Assembly: GCA_046262015.1 (NCBI GenBank)
Contig: JBHENN010000112.1
Location: 1-18,135 of the forward strand
DNA length: 18,135 nucleotides
Source: JBHENN01 sp046262015
GTDB lineage: Bacteria; Actinomycetota; CADDZG01; WHSQ01
Direction: 5' to 3'
Position numbers and translations under genes: made by a program. This document shows, in pieces, positions 7,693 to 14,240 of this stretch. The notes beneath the pieces were generated by a model. It did not search any database. It was not told the DNA's origin and worked only from the letters and a program-made list of their open reading frames with translations. The first letter of the stretch is position 1, and each line of letters starts with the position of its first letter.

Positions 7693-7714
7693 CGCGGGGG
7701 CCTACACCCCCGCG
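7693..7714 (-). terminator. Hairpin containing the histidine kinase stop codon
   Basis: CGCGGGGG (7693-7700) pairs with CCCCCGCG (7707-7714) around a six-base loop. The kinase TAG (7702-7704) sits in the loop. Eight G:C-rich pairs make a strong stem, but no T-tract follows, so it may terminate, pause or stabilise the kinase mRNA end. Confidence 0.45.
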
Positions 7715-10149
7715 AGCGGCGGCGGCGGCGGAAGCGGGATCGAGCCGCTCACAGTGGTCCCTGCACCGGGGGCGGAGTCGATCTCGAGATGGCCGGAGAC
7801 CGCGGCGAGACGGTCTTCGATGTTCGCAAGCCCGGACGCGTCCAGAGCTGCCGGGTCGAACCCGCGCCCATCGTCGCGCACCGAGAAGTCCAGCCGGCCG
7901 TCGCTCTGAGAGATCTCGACCTCCACGAAGCTTGCGTCGGCATGCTTGACCGCGTTCTGGATCGCTTCGGAGCAACAGAAGTAAACGGTCGCCTCCAGGT
8001 TGGCGTCGTGGCGTTCGAGCCCCTCCGTGTGCACCGATACCGGCAGGGGGCACCTTCGAGCGTGCGCGTCGAGCGCCGCCTCGAGCCCTCGGTCCGACAG
8101 CACAGGAGGATGGATCCCGCGCGCGAGGTCGCGCAGCGCTTGGAGCGCGTCGCCGGTGTCGTGCTGCAGCTCGTCCATCACGCTGCGCGCCGCTTCCGGA
8201 TCTGTCGCGGAAAGATCCTGGGCGCGCCGCAGCTTCATCGACAGCGCCACGAGATGCTGCTGCGCGCCGTCGTGGATGTCGCGTTCGAGCCGCCGCCGTT
8301 CGGCGTCCTGCGCGGCCACGATCCGCCGGCGCGACCGGGCGAGCTCGCTCAACCGGCGTTGTAGCTCGGCCGTCAGCTGGACGTTCTTCAGCAGCAGACC
8401 GGCTTGCGCCGCGGCGTCGCCCAGGAGACGGTCCTCGACGGGGGTCACCTCGTCGCCGGCCGGCTTGGTGATCGCCAGAGCACCCAGGATCTCGTCACGA
8501 TGGGACACAGGCACGACACGGTCACGCCCGGCGATCTCGGGGGCGCGGCGACCCTCAAGAGCAACCCGCTCCTCCTCGGGCCCGGCCTCCGGCCAGGTCG
8601 CGGAACGGATCAGCTCGCCCTCGAACCTGACCCAGACCTCGGCACGCGCGGCGCCGGTCCCCTCGGCGATCAACCGGACGAGCTGGGGCAAGGCCTGGTC
8701 GAGGTCACCGGCGCGCCCGACCCGCTCGGCTAGCGCGCTGAGGAGCTCGTAGGGGGTCGCCCTCTTGCCGTAGACCAGCCGGTTCGCGACACGCCGCGCC
8801 CGGTCCCGCAGTGGCTGGAAGGCCGCCGCTACCACGACCGTCACCGCGATCGAGAGCACCAGGTTCGACCGCCCGGCTGCTCCGAAGAGCGATCCCACGC
8901 CCACCACCAGAGCGAGGTACGCGAGCGACACGAGGCCCGCCAGCACGCCGAACGCGAGCGCCCGGTTGATAACGCGGTCGATGTTCCACAGGCGGAACCG
9001 GACCAGGCCGGCGATCAGCGCGATCGGTATCAGGGCAAAGACGATGCGGAATATCCGGAAGGCGGCGATGGCACCGCGCACGCCGGAGAATTCCTTGCCC
9101 ACGAAAAGAGGGTCGCTCATTCCAGGATCGCGATAGATGGCGACGTTGTGGACGTCTGCATCGTGGTTCGTAAGCCGGATCTCCACCGGCTCGTCTGCGG
9201 CCATCGCGAACCGCGTCCGGTCGAAGCGGTTGTCCTCCGCGGAGAGCGTGACCACGGCCGGACCCTCGTCACCGACGGTCACCGAGCCTCGCATCTCTTC
9301 GGGGTGGGGATCGCAGCGGAAGAAATAGACGCCCGCAGCCGGGACCTGCACCTCGTACTCGACGGTCTCCGCGGTCACCCCGCCCGCCGTGGATCCCGTC
9401 ACGAGCATCAAGGGGATCGCCACCAAGACGGCCAGGCCGAGCGCTCCCGACAGCACCCGCGAACGCTGACGCTCGTCCGGGCTGCGCGCCCGCCGATACC
9501 GGCCGAGCTGAGCTGCCAGACCTGCCAGCGGGATGAAGATGCCGAACACGACGACCAGACCGGACGCGTGGTCGTCGGCGGTCAGCGCCAGCAGCCCCGT
9601 GAGGAAGACCGCGCCGAGCGCGCCGAGCGCGAGCCGCAGTGGCAGCAACGAGGTCGACACGGGCGTGAGGGCGCCATCGGGGAAGCTGCGAAGAGCGAAG
9701 ACGTAAGCGAAGCCGGACCCGACATGCACCGAGACGTGCCACGCCTCAACCAGGCTTCCCCACGCCACCGGGACGACCTGGAGAGCGTCGTGGCCCTGCA
9801 GGTTGAAGGCGATCGCGCTGCCGACCATGCCGACCGCCAGCAAGCTCGCGGTGCGGTCGCCGGGACGGACGCGCATCAGAACGGCGGAGACGACGAGGTT
9901 GAAAAGGCTGAAGCCGTAGTCCAGCACCACCTGACCGCCTTGAACCACGGCGTGCGATGCCTGCGCCGCGTTGACCGCCATCTCCGCGCCCGGGGTCTCG
10001 CCCCTCCCGACGCGATGCATCCAGTCGTGGAACGCGTCGGACCCCGCGCCGAGTGCAGGCAGCAGCCCGAGGAGAAGCCAGATCGTTGCGGTCGCGAGGG
10101 CCGCGACATAGACCGCGAGGTACACGACGTGAGCGCGAGGCCGATCCAT
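7702..10149 (-). CDS. Sensor histidine kinase with extracytoplasmic permuted cupredoxin domain
   Basis: 815 residues. The N-terminal half is membrane: helices around 7-35, 75-93, 100-116, 140-155, 170-190, 197-216, 234-252, 364-384, 396-420 and 428-445. Between the helices at 234-252 and 364-384 lies a domain of about 100 residues carrying a complete cupredoxin ligand set. C279, H282 and M286 occur in YFFRCDPHPEEM, but they precede H334 (DVHNVAIY); in ordinary cupredoxins the His half comes first. The cytosolic part has a GAF-like domain (about 466-590), a coiled linker, a HisKA_3 dimerisation domain with phospho-acceptor H626 (RDIHDGAQQHL), and a HATPase domain with N-box (SEAIQNAVKHA) and DDGRGF. 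It is a NarL-class (LuxR-type) kinase, divergent from the matching regulator at 10257. No Shine-Dalgarno is visible before the ATG at 10149. Confidence 0.9.
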   Translation of the reverse strand: MDRPRAHVVYLAVYVAALATATIWLLLGLLPALGAGSDAFHDWMHRVGRGETPGAEMAVNAAQASHAVVQGGQVVLDYGFSLFNLVVSAVLMRVRPGDRTASLLAVGMVGSAIAFNLQGHDALQVVPVAWGSLVEAWHVSVHVGSGFAYVFALRSFPDGALTPVSTSLLPLRLALGALGAVFLTGLLALTADDHASGLVVVFGIFIPLAGLAAQLGRYRRARSPDERQRSRVLSGALGLAVLVAIPLMLVTGSTAGGVTAETVEYEVQVPAAGVYFFRCDPHPEEMRGSVTVGDEGPAVVTLSAEDNRFDRTRFAMAADEPVEIRLTNHDADVHNVAIYRDPGMSDPLFVGKEFSGVRGAIAAFRIFRIVFALIPIALIAGLVRFRLWNIDRVINRALAFGVLAGLVSLAYLALVVGVGSLFGAAGRSNLVLSIAVTVVVAAAFQPLRDRARRVANRLVYGKRATPYELLSALAERVGRAGDLDQALPQLVRLIAEGTGAARAEVWVRFEGELIRSATWPEAGPEEERVALEGRRAPEIAGRDRVVPVSHRDEILGALAITKPAGDEVTPVEDRLLGDAAAQAGLLLKNVQLTAELQRRLSELARSRRRIVAAQDAERRRLERDIHDGAQQHLVALSMKLRRAQDLSATDPEAARSVMDELQHDTGDALQALRDLARGIHPPVLSDRGLEAALDAHARRCPLPVSVHTEGLERHDANLEATVYFCCSEAIQNAVKHADASFVEVEISQSDGRLDFSVRDDGRGFDPAALDASGLANIEDRLAAVSGHLEIDSAPGAGTTVSGSIPLPPPPPLAGV

Positions 10150-10155
10150 GGATCG

Positions 10156-10161
10156 ATTGTC
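10156..10161 (-). promoter_or_regulatory. Possible leaderless -10 element of the kinase gene
   Basis: On the minus strand GACAAT lies exactly six bases before the ATG at 10149, and no ribosome site is present between. This is the geometry of leaderless transcription in actinobacteria. The -35 candidate (TTCAAG, 17 bases further upstream) is poor. Confidence 0.3.
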
Positions 10162-10183
10162 GTCCAGGGAGAGAGGGACTTGA

Positions 10184-10199
10184 AGGAGGCGAACCTCCT
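10184..10199. repeat. Dyad between kinase and response regulator genes
   Basis: AGGAGG (10184-10189) and CCTCCT (10194-10199) form a perfect six-base inverted repeat around CGAA. It lies near the middle of the 107-base divergent intergenic region, where an operator for autoregulation would be expected. Short repeats of this kind also arise by chance in GC-rich DNA. Confidence 0.3.
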
Positions 10200-10221
10200 C
10201 GAGGTGGTGGGGCCAGCACCC

Positions 10222-10250
10222 GTGGCAGTGGTCACGCCCCCGCCTATCCT
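10222..10250 (+). promoter_or_regulatory. Candidate leaderless promoter of the response regulator
   Basis: GTGGCA (10222-10227, four of six matches to TTGACA) is followed after 17 bases by TATCCT (10245-10250), and the ATG comes exactly six bases later (10257). There is no Shine-Dalgarno, so transcription may start on the A of the ATG. Confidence 0.45.
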
Positions 10251-10256
10251 GGGTCG

Positions 10257-10922
10257 ATGAGCGTCCGGCTCGTGCTCGCGGAGGACAACTACCTCGTTCG
10301 CACCGGGCTGTGCCGCCTGCTCGAGAGCCATCCCGACGTCGAGGTCGTTGCCGCGTGCGGGGATCTCGATTCGCTGCTCGAGGCGGTGGCGGCGGATCCC
10401 CCCGACGTCGTCCTGACCGACATCCGCATGCCTCCGACGGAGACGGATGAGGGCATCCGTGCCGCCAACCTGTTCCGGGAGAGCCATCCCGGCCTCGGCG
10501 TCGTCGTGCTCAGCCAGTACGACGAAGCCGAGTATGCGCTCGCCCTGCTGGAGCGGGGGTCAGAGGGCCGTGCCTACCTCTTGAAGGAACGCGTCTCGGA
10601 CCTCGATCAACTGGTCGCCGCGGTCACGGCCGTGCAGCGGGGAGCATCCGTCATCGACCCGAAGGTCGTCGAGGCGCTCGTGGCCGCCCGCTCTCGTGCT
10701 GCCGAATCCCCGCTCGCGCTGCTCACACCCCGCGAGCGGGAGGTGTTGAGTGAGATGGCCCAGGGGAAGACCAACGCGGGTATCGCCGCGACCCTGTTCC
10801 TCACCGACCGCGCGGTCGAGAAACACATCAACTCGATCTTCTCCAAGCTCGGGCTCTCGGCGGAGAAACAGGTCCACCGCCGGGTAAAGGCCGTGCTGTT
10901 GTTCCTCGCCGAGCACGGTTGA
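10257..10922 (+). CDS. NarL/FixJ-family response regulator
   Basis: 221 residues. The receiver domain occupies residues 1-125: acidic pocket E9/D10 (LAEDNY), phospho-acceptor D55 (LTDIRMPP), a switch serine in VVLSQYD and the conserved lysine in YLLKERV. A LuxR-type helix-turn-helix occupies about 155-215 (LTPREREVLSEMAQGKTN, then DRAVEKHINSIFSKLGL). The gene begins 107 bases from the divergent kinase gene, whose HisKA_3 domain is the class that pairs with NarL-type regulators, so they very likely form a two-component system. The next gene on the same strand, 116 bases downstream, is a secreted Cu/Zn superoxide dismutase, a candidate target or operon member. The ATG at 10257 lacks a ribosome site and may be leaderless. 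Confidence 0.92.
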   Translation: MSVRLVLAEDNYLVRTGLCRLLESHPDVEVVAACGDLDSLLEAVAADPPDVVLTDIRMPPTETDEGIRAANLFRESHPGLGVVVLSQYDEAEYALALLERGSEGRAYLLKERVSDLDQLVAAVTAVQRGASVIDPKVVEALVAARSRAAESPLALLTPREREVLSEMAQGKTNAGIAATLFLTDRAVEKHINSIFSKLGLSAEKQVHRRVKAVLLFLAEHG

Positions 10923-11038
10923 CGACGAGGAGCCGGTGGTGCTGGCCCGCCGCGACGCGGGTGCCTGCACCGTTGCCCGCGCGGCCCATCGGGTGGAAGA
11001 TCGGGCACATCGGGCTGTCTCAGGGAAAGGAGAGCAGC

Positions 11039-11665
11039 ATGAAGAACAGGATGACGAGGACGATAGCCGTGCTCGGGCTGGTCGCCGTGGCCGGCAGCGC
11101 GTTCGCTTTCGGAGGTGCCCGCGCGGCTCGTGGCAAGGGCTTGATCGCCGCGCTCCACGACGTCAACGGCGAGCGGGTCGGCACGGTTAGGTTCGTGCGG
11201 CTGGACGACGGCAAGGTCAGGGTGAAGATAGGCGCGACCGGCCTCACCGCCGGCTTCCACGGCTTCCACGTCCACGCCGTCGGCACGTGCGATCCCGGCG
11301 CCACCGACACCGCCGGCAACCCCGTGCCCTTCTTCACCGCGGGCGGGCACTACAACCCGGTCGCCACCAACACCCACGGCGCCCACGCGGGCGACATGCC
11401 CCCGCTGCTGGTCGCCGACGACGGCACGGTGCGGATGCGGTTCAAGACCGATCGCTTCACCCTGGCGGACCTGCGCGACGAGGACGGCAGCGCGGTCATC
11501 GTGCACGCCGGCCCGGACAACCTCGCGCACATCCCGGCCACGAGCCCGACCGGCGGGGAGCGCTACCACTCCCACGTCGACGACGTCATGGGAGCGGACA
11601 CCGCGACCAAGGCGACGGGCGATGCCGGCAGCCGGTTCGCGTGCGGGATCGTGGAGAAGGCCTAG
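11039..11665 (+). CDS. sodC: Secreted Cu/Zn superoxide dismutase
   Basis: 208 residues with a signal peptide (1 to about 30, basic start then VLGLVAVAGSAFAFGGARA). All metal ligands are present: H77 and H79 (GFHVHAVGTC), H104 (GGHYNP), H113, H116 and D119 (HGAHAGD), and H156 (VIVHAGPDN). The intramolecular disulfide pair is C84 and C202, and the active-site arginine precedes the second cysteine (GSRFACGIVE). It should dismutate superoxide outside the membrane. The ATG at 11039 is preceded by GGGAAAGGAGA; a longer frame upstream has no signal peptide and is rejected. An inserted-looking stretch rich in His and Asp (ERYHSHVDDVMGAD, about 174-187) might bind additional metal. It lies in the same direction as the response regulator. 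Confidence 0.93.
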   Translation: MKNRMTRTIAVLGLVAVAGSAFAFGGARAARGKGLIAALHDVNGERVGTVRFVRLDDGKVRVKIGATGLTAGFHGFHVHAVGTCDPGATDTAGNPVPFFTAGGHYNPVATNTHGAHAGDMPPLLVADDGTVRMRFKTDRFTLADLRDEDGSAVIVHAGPDNLAHIPATSPTGGERYHSHVDDVMGADTATKATGDAGSRFACGIVEKA

Positions 11666-11692
11666 AGATCCAGGGCACGTAGCACCCGGACT

Positions 11693-11718
11693 GGCGTCCC
11701 CCAAGCATGGGGGACGCC
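11693..11718. terminator. Strong hairpin shared by sodC and the peptide/protease genes
   Basis: GGCGTCCCCC (11693-11702) and GGGGGACGCC (11709-11718) form a perfect 10-bp stem with a six-base loop. It lies 28 bases after the sodC stop and 22 bases beyond the stop of the small minus-strand ORF at 11741. There is no T-tract, but its position between convergent genes suggests a bidirectional terminator. Confidence 0.65.
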
Positions 11719-11740
11719 GTCCGCGCGTCCACGATCTATC

Positions 11741-11848
11741 TCAGCGGAAGCGCGGTCCGCCGTGCTGCAGCGCGACCGTGGCCATGGCGCTGGTGCTCTC
11801 GGCGGCGCTGTCGCATCCCGGCAGGCAACCGTCGGCGTAGGCGACCAC
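11741..11848 (-). CDS. Small ORF with CxxxC pair after the M50 protease
   Basis: A GTG at 11848, 19 bases after the protease stop, opens a 35-residue frame to a TGA at 11741. The codons have the high third-position G/C of the neighbouring genes (about nine in ten), better than expected of untranslated DNA. A GAGG lies ten bases before the GTG. The peptide begins VVAYADGCLPGCDSA and ends ALQHGGPRFR. It has two cysteines (C8 and C12) and no membrane segment. The start VVAYAD resembles the AVAYAD / VAYANA segment of the acidic peptides at 13737-14450; this may be chance. I do not recognise a family. It could be a substrate of the protease or a metal-binding peptide; equally it could be an untranslated frame. 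Confidence 0.4.
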   Translation of the reverse strand: MVAYADGCLPGCDSAAESTSAMATVALQHGGPRFR

Positions 11849-11867
11849 TGCGCCTGGGACCTCGAAG

Positions 11868-13550
11868 CTAGGGGCTGGGCGATTCCTCCGACGGCGACGG
11901 CGACGGACTGGCGTCCACGGGGTCCTCTTCCGGGTCCTCCGTGGCGCCGGCGTCGTCGGGTTCGTCCGCCGGGTCGGTGCCGTCCTCGGCGGAGTCGGAC
12001 GACGGTTCGAAGCCGGTGCCGGTCTCGTTCAGCAGCGGAGCGCCGCCGAGGTCCTCGGCCCGCTCCTCGGTGAGGCTCGGCCGGCCCGACGGGATCTCGG
12101 CTGCGGCGTCGACGGCCTCCGACAACGTCCACTCCTCGCCCGGCTGGATCGGCTTGTACTCCCCGTTGGGGATCAGCACGTAGGCCGCCACCGCGATCGC
12201 CGCCAGGCCCACCGCGCCCAGGGAGGCCCGCATGACCGGACGGTCCGACGTCACCCGGAGGAAGCCGCTGACGATCCTCTTGGCGACCCGGGCCAGGGTC
12301 ACGAACATGCCGGTCGTGGGGAGCACGACCATCGCCGCCTGGATCCCGCCGACACCGGCCTGCGCGGTCTTCCCGTCGTCGAGGGCCCCGCGCACCTTGT
12401 CCCACTGGAGCATGAGCGAGTCCCAGCCCGTCGTGAGCACGCGCGGCGCGCTGAGGACCATCATGCCGAAGAGGAGCAGCAGCACCGGGACCGCCGTGAG
12501 CACCCACACGGTGACGACGGCCCGCGCCCACGGCTTGAGCTCGGTGACCTGCGGGGGCGCCTCCTTCCACGGCGCCAGACCCTTGACCGTCGGCTTGATC
12601 CGGCCGAAGAGGTCCGGGATGCCCGTGAGGTCGCTGATCGCGTGGTAGCCGTCGAGCCGGAGGAACGGCATGAGGTTGTAGAGCATCAGGAGGTGCTGCA
12701 GCAGGATCAGGACGAGCAGTGGCTCGAAGCCGGTGAGCAGATAGACCCCCCCGATCCCGAGCGAGAACAGCACGTTGAAGTACAGCCCACCCAGGTCCGT
12801 GCGCACCCGGCCGGCCTTGCCGAGCTTTAGGGCGTCGGTCACGTCGGTGAAGAATGCCGGCCACACGATGTAGATCCCGAAGCCGATCCGACCCGGACGG
12901 GCGCCGCCGTAGCGGCACGCCGTCGCATGGCCGAGCTCGTGCCAGGCGATCGACACGATGAGCAGGCCGTAGATCAGCAGGATCACCAGCGGCTGATAGA
13001 TCAGGTCGCGCAGCGACTGCCCGATACCGTGAGTGGCGAAATACCAGAGGTCGAGCGCGGCGAGACCGACCAATGCTGCGACGATCACCGGCGGCCAGAA
13101 GAGAGGACGCAGCAGCCCGGCCAGCACGCCGACCGCCCGCTCGGGCAGCAGCGTGACCTTGAGCTTCAGCGACAAGAGCGGATCGGGCTTGTCCAGCTTG
13201 GGGCTCGCTCCGTCGGCGCCGGCGATGAAGCCGTCGGGAAGCAGGTTCTTCTCGATCAGGGTCTTTACGTTGTCGGCGGTGACCTTCCGGCCCGATCGCC
13301 GGCTGACCGCGTCCGCCACCGCGGCGTGGTCGCGCTGCCCGTCTACCTCCTCCGCGACCAGGTAGAGGAGCTCGGTGAGCTGGATCAGCTCGCCGTCGGC
13401 GCGCCGGGCGAGGTAGCGAGGCTCCTTGAAGCCCGAGCCTTCGTACTCGCCGAGCAGCTCGACGCCGGCGGCGAGCTGCGGCGCCGAGCCCTGTCGGCCG
13501 GTCGCCGCGGTCGGATCGGGTGGGGGCGGCTGGGGCGGGGTCGTCGTCAC
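11868..13550 (-). CDS. M50-type membrane zinc protease with N-terminal PqqD/RRE-like domain
   Basis: 560 residues from a GTG at 13550. Residues 1-28 are proline/alanine rich. About 44-110 form a small domain (YLARRADGELIQL, YLVAEEVDGQ, VKTLIEKNLLPDGFI) whose pattern resembles PqqD-like RiPP-recognition elements (inference). TM helices follow at about 150-170 and 183-203. The zinc site is HELGH (204-208), with the third ligand probably D300 in MPFLRLDGYH, the site-2-protease/M50 arrangement. More TM helices lie at 256-295, 345-366, 400-420 and 442-460. The tail is exported or cytosolic, acidic and low-complexity (SPSPSPSEESPSP). The family is annotated as putative peptide zinc metalloprotease. 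The GTG overlaps the stop of the 33-residue ORF upstream. The longer frame from 13667 lacks coding bias and is rejected as start. The cluster of small peptides upstream suggests its substrates. Confidence 0.82.
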   Translation of the reverse strand: MTTTPPQPPPPDPTAATGRQGSAPQLAAGVELLGEYEGSGFKEPRYLARRADGELIQLTELLYLVAEEVDGQRDHAAVADAVSRRSGRKVTADNVKTLIEKNLLPDGFIAGADGASPKLDKPDPLLSLKLKVTLLPERAVGVLAGLLRPLFWPPVIVAALVGLAALDLWYFATHGIGQSLRDLIYQPLVILLIYGLLIVSIAWHELGHATACRYGGARPGRIGFGIYIVWPAFFTDVTDALKLGKAGRVRTDLGGLYFNVLFSLGIGGVYLLTGFEPLLVLILLQHLLMLYNLMPFLRLDGYHAISDLTGIPDLFGRIKPTVKGLAPWKEAPPQVTELKPWARAVVTVWVLTAVPVLLLLFGMMVLSAPRVLTTGWDSLMLQWDKVRGALDDGKTAQAGVGGIQAAMVVLPTTGMFVTLARVAKRIVSGFLRVTSDRPVMRASLGAVGLAAIAVAAYVLIPNGEYKPIQPGEEWTLSEAVDAAAEIPSGRPSLTEERAEDLGGAPLLNETGTGFEPSSDSAEDGTDPADEPDDAGATEDPEEDPVDASPSPSPSEESPSP

Positions 13551-13648
13551 CGACCCGCACCCTCGGGGTCGAGGAAGCCCGTACCTACCTGCCCGCGGGG
13601 AGACACCACCGGCACGGTGGCGTAGAGCCAGCCCTCCAACAACGCCAT
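13547..13648 (-). CDS. 33-residue ORF overlapping the protease start
   Basis: ATG at 13648 to TGA at 13547-13549; the TGA overlaps the protease GTG as GTGA, a typical translational-coupling junction. Third codon positions are mostly G/C (about 27 of 32). A GGCGAGGA stretch precedes the ATG but is close. The peptide starts MALLEGWLYATVPVVSPRG and ends GTGFLDPEGAGR. No signal, cysteine or recognised family. It may be a leader ORF that feeds ribosomes into the weakly initiated protease gene, or a real small partner or substrate of the protease. Confidence 0.5.
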   Translation of the reverse strand: MALLEGWLYATVPVVSPRGQVGTGFLDPEGAGR

Positions 13649-13673
13649 GTCCTCGCCTATCGTCCACGCGAAG

Positions 13674-13703
13674 GGGGGCGGCCTCGTCTCAGAGGCCGCC
13701 CCC
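13674..13703 (-). terminator. 12-bp hairpin between the peptide genes and the protease
   Basis: GGGGGCGGCCTC (13674-13685) and GAGGCCGCCCCC (13692-13703) pair perfectly around a six-base loop, 33 bases after the stop of the third acidic peptide gene. No T-tract follows. It may terminate the small-gene transcript fully or in part, leaving the downstream 33-residue ORF and protease at lower expression or under their own promoter. Confidence 0.65.
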
Positions 13704-13736
13704 TCCGACGAACCACTTTCTTGGCGTTACGGCTGC

Positions 13737-13952
13737 TTACTGACTCTGGTCGATGACCGAGTCCTGCGTCGCATCGGCGTACGCAACCGCGTCGTCCGAC
13801 AGCACGTTCGCCGCAACCGCCGCATTTATCGGGATCGCGATGTTGGTGTTGACGAGCGACATCTCCTCGCGATCGCCGACCTCCTCCATGCCCTGCTGCT
13901 GGAGCTCTTCCTCGGAAAGGCCTTCAGGCTGCTGCGCCTTCTCGTGTGTCAT
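13737..13952 (-). CDS. Acidic small peptide, paralogue 1
   Basis: 71 residues; ATG at 13952 preceded by GGAAGGTGA. The N-terminal half is very acidic and glutamine-rich (GLSEEELQQQGMEEVGDREE), followed by a near-neutral, alternating hydrophobic/Asn segment (SLVNTNIAIPINAAVAANV) and an Asp/Gln-rich end (AYADATQDSVIDQSQ). No cysteine, no signal peptide, no TM helix; Tyr58 is the only aromatic. It is the most diverged of three tandem paralogues. The two-part organisation and conserved acidic front resemble a leader-core precursor, but none of the residues usually modified in lanthipeptides (Cys with Ser/Thr) dominate. It is the last gene before the 12-bp hairpin and the M50 protease. Function unknown. 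Confidence 0.82.
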   Translation of the reverse strand: MTHEKAQQPEGLSEEELQQQGMEEVGDREEMSLVNTNIAIPINAAVAANVLSDDAVAYADATQDSVIDQSQ

Positions 13953-13977
13953 CTAAGCTCACCTTCCGATCGCTCGA

Positions 13978-14190
13978 TCAGTTGCTCTGGTCGATGTCCA
14001 CGTCCTGCTCGGCGTTCGCGTAGGCAACGGAACCGTCCGACAGGATGTTCGCCGCGACGGCGGCGTTCACCGGCGCCGCAAGGTTCGCGTTGATCAGAGA
14101 CATCTCCTCGCGCTCGCCGACCTCCTCGGTGCCCTGCTGCTCGATCTCCTCGGAGCTCAAGCCTTGCGGGGTCCTGGCCTCGTCGGTCAT
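13978..14190 (-). CDS. Acidic small peptide, paralogue 2
   Basis: 70 residues; ATG at 14190 preceded by AAGGAGGTAGCC, a near-perfect ribosome site indicating high translation. Parts: acidic front (GLSSEEIEQQGTEEVGEREE), the boundary EREEMSLINAN, the middle APVNAAVAANILSDGS and the end AYANAEQDVDIDQSN. Over 61 aligned residues about 50 are identical to the paralogue at 14241-14450, and the final 15 are identical, so they arose by tandem duplication. The substitutions are conservative in protein terms, indicating selection on the peptide. No signal, cysteine or membrane segment. The neighbouring protease with an RRE-like domain is the best candidate partner. Confidence 0.85.
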   Translation of the reverse strand: MTDEARTPQGLSSEEIEQQGTEEVGEREEMSLINANLAAPVNAAVAANILSDGSVAYANAEQDVDIDQSN

Positions 14191-14240
14191 GTGGCTACCT
14201 CCTTCCCGTTCCTCGTCGAGTGGGGGTGGGAGTGGTGTTG

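Noticed and set aside
7612..7701. A separate small gene between the kinase and the membrane protein gene
   Set aside because: No frame with codon bias; the region holds only the candidate promoter and the hairpin end of the kinase gene.
9148..10260. A plus-strand 370-codon frame opposite the kinase
   Set aside because: No recognisable domain and high Arg/His/Asp content; the kinase on the other strand has complete conserved domains.
10946..10961. A terminator between the response regulator and sodC (CCCGC/GCGGG)
   Set aside because: Only five perfect pairs with a six-base loop and no T-tract; too weak to call, so cotranscription of the regulator and sodC remains open.
11662..13560. A 632-codon minus-strand frame that overlaps the protease
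   Set aside because: Arg-rich shadow in another frame. The protease frame has HELGH, TM helices and proper codon bias.
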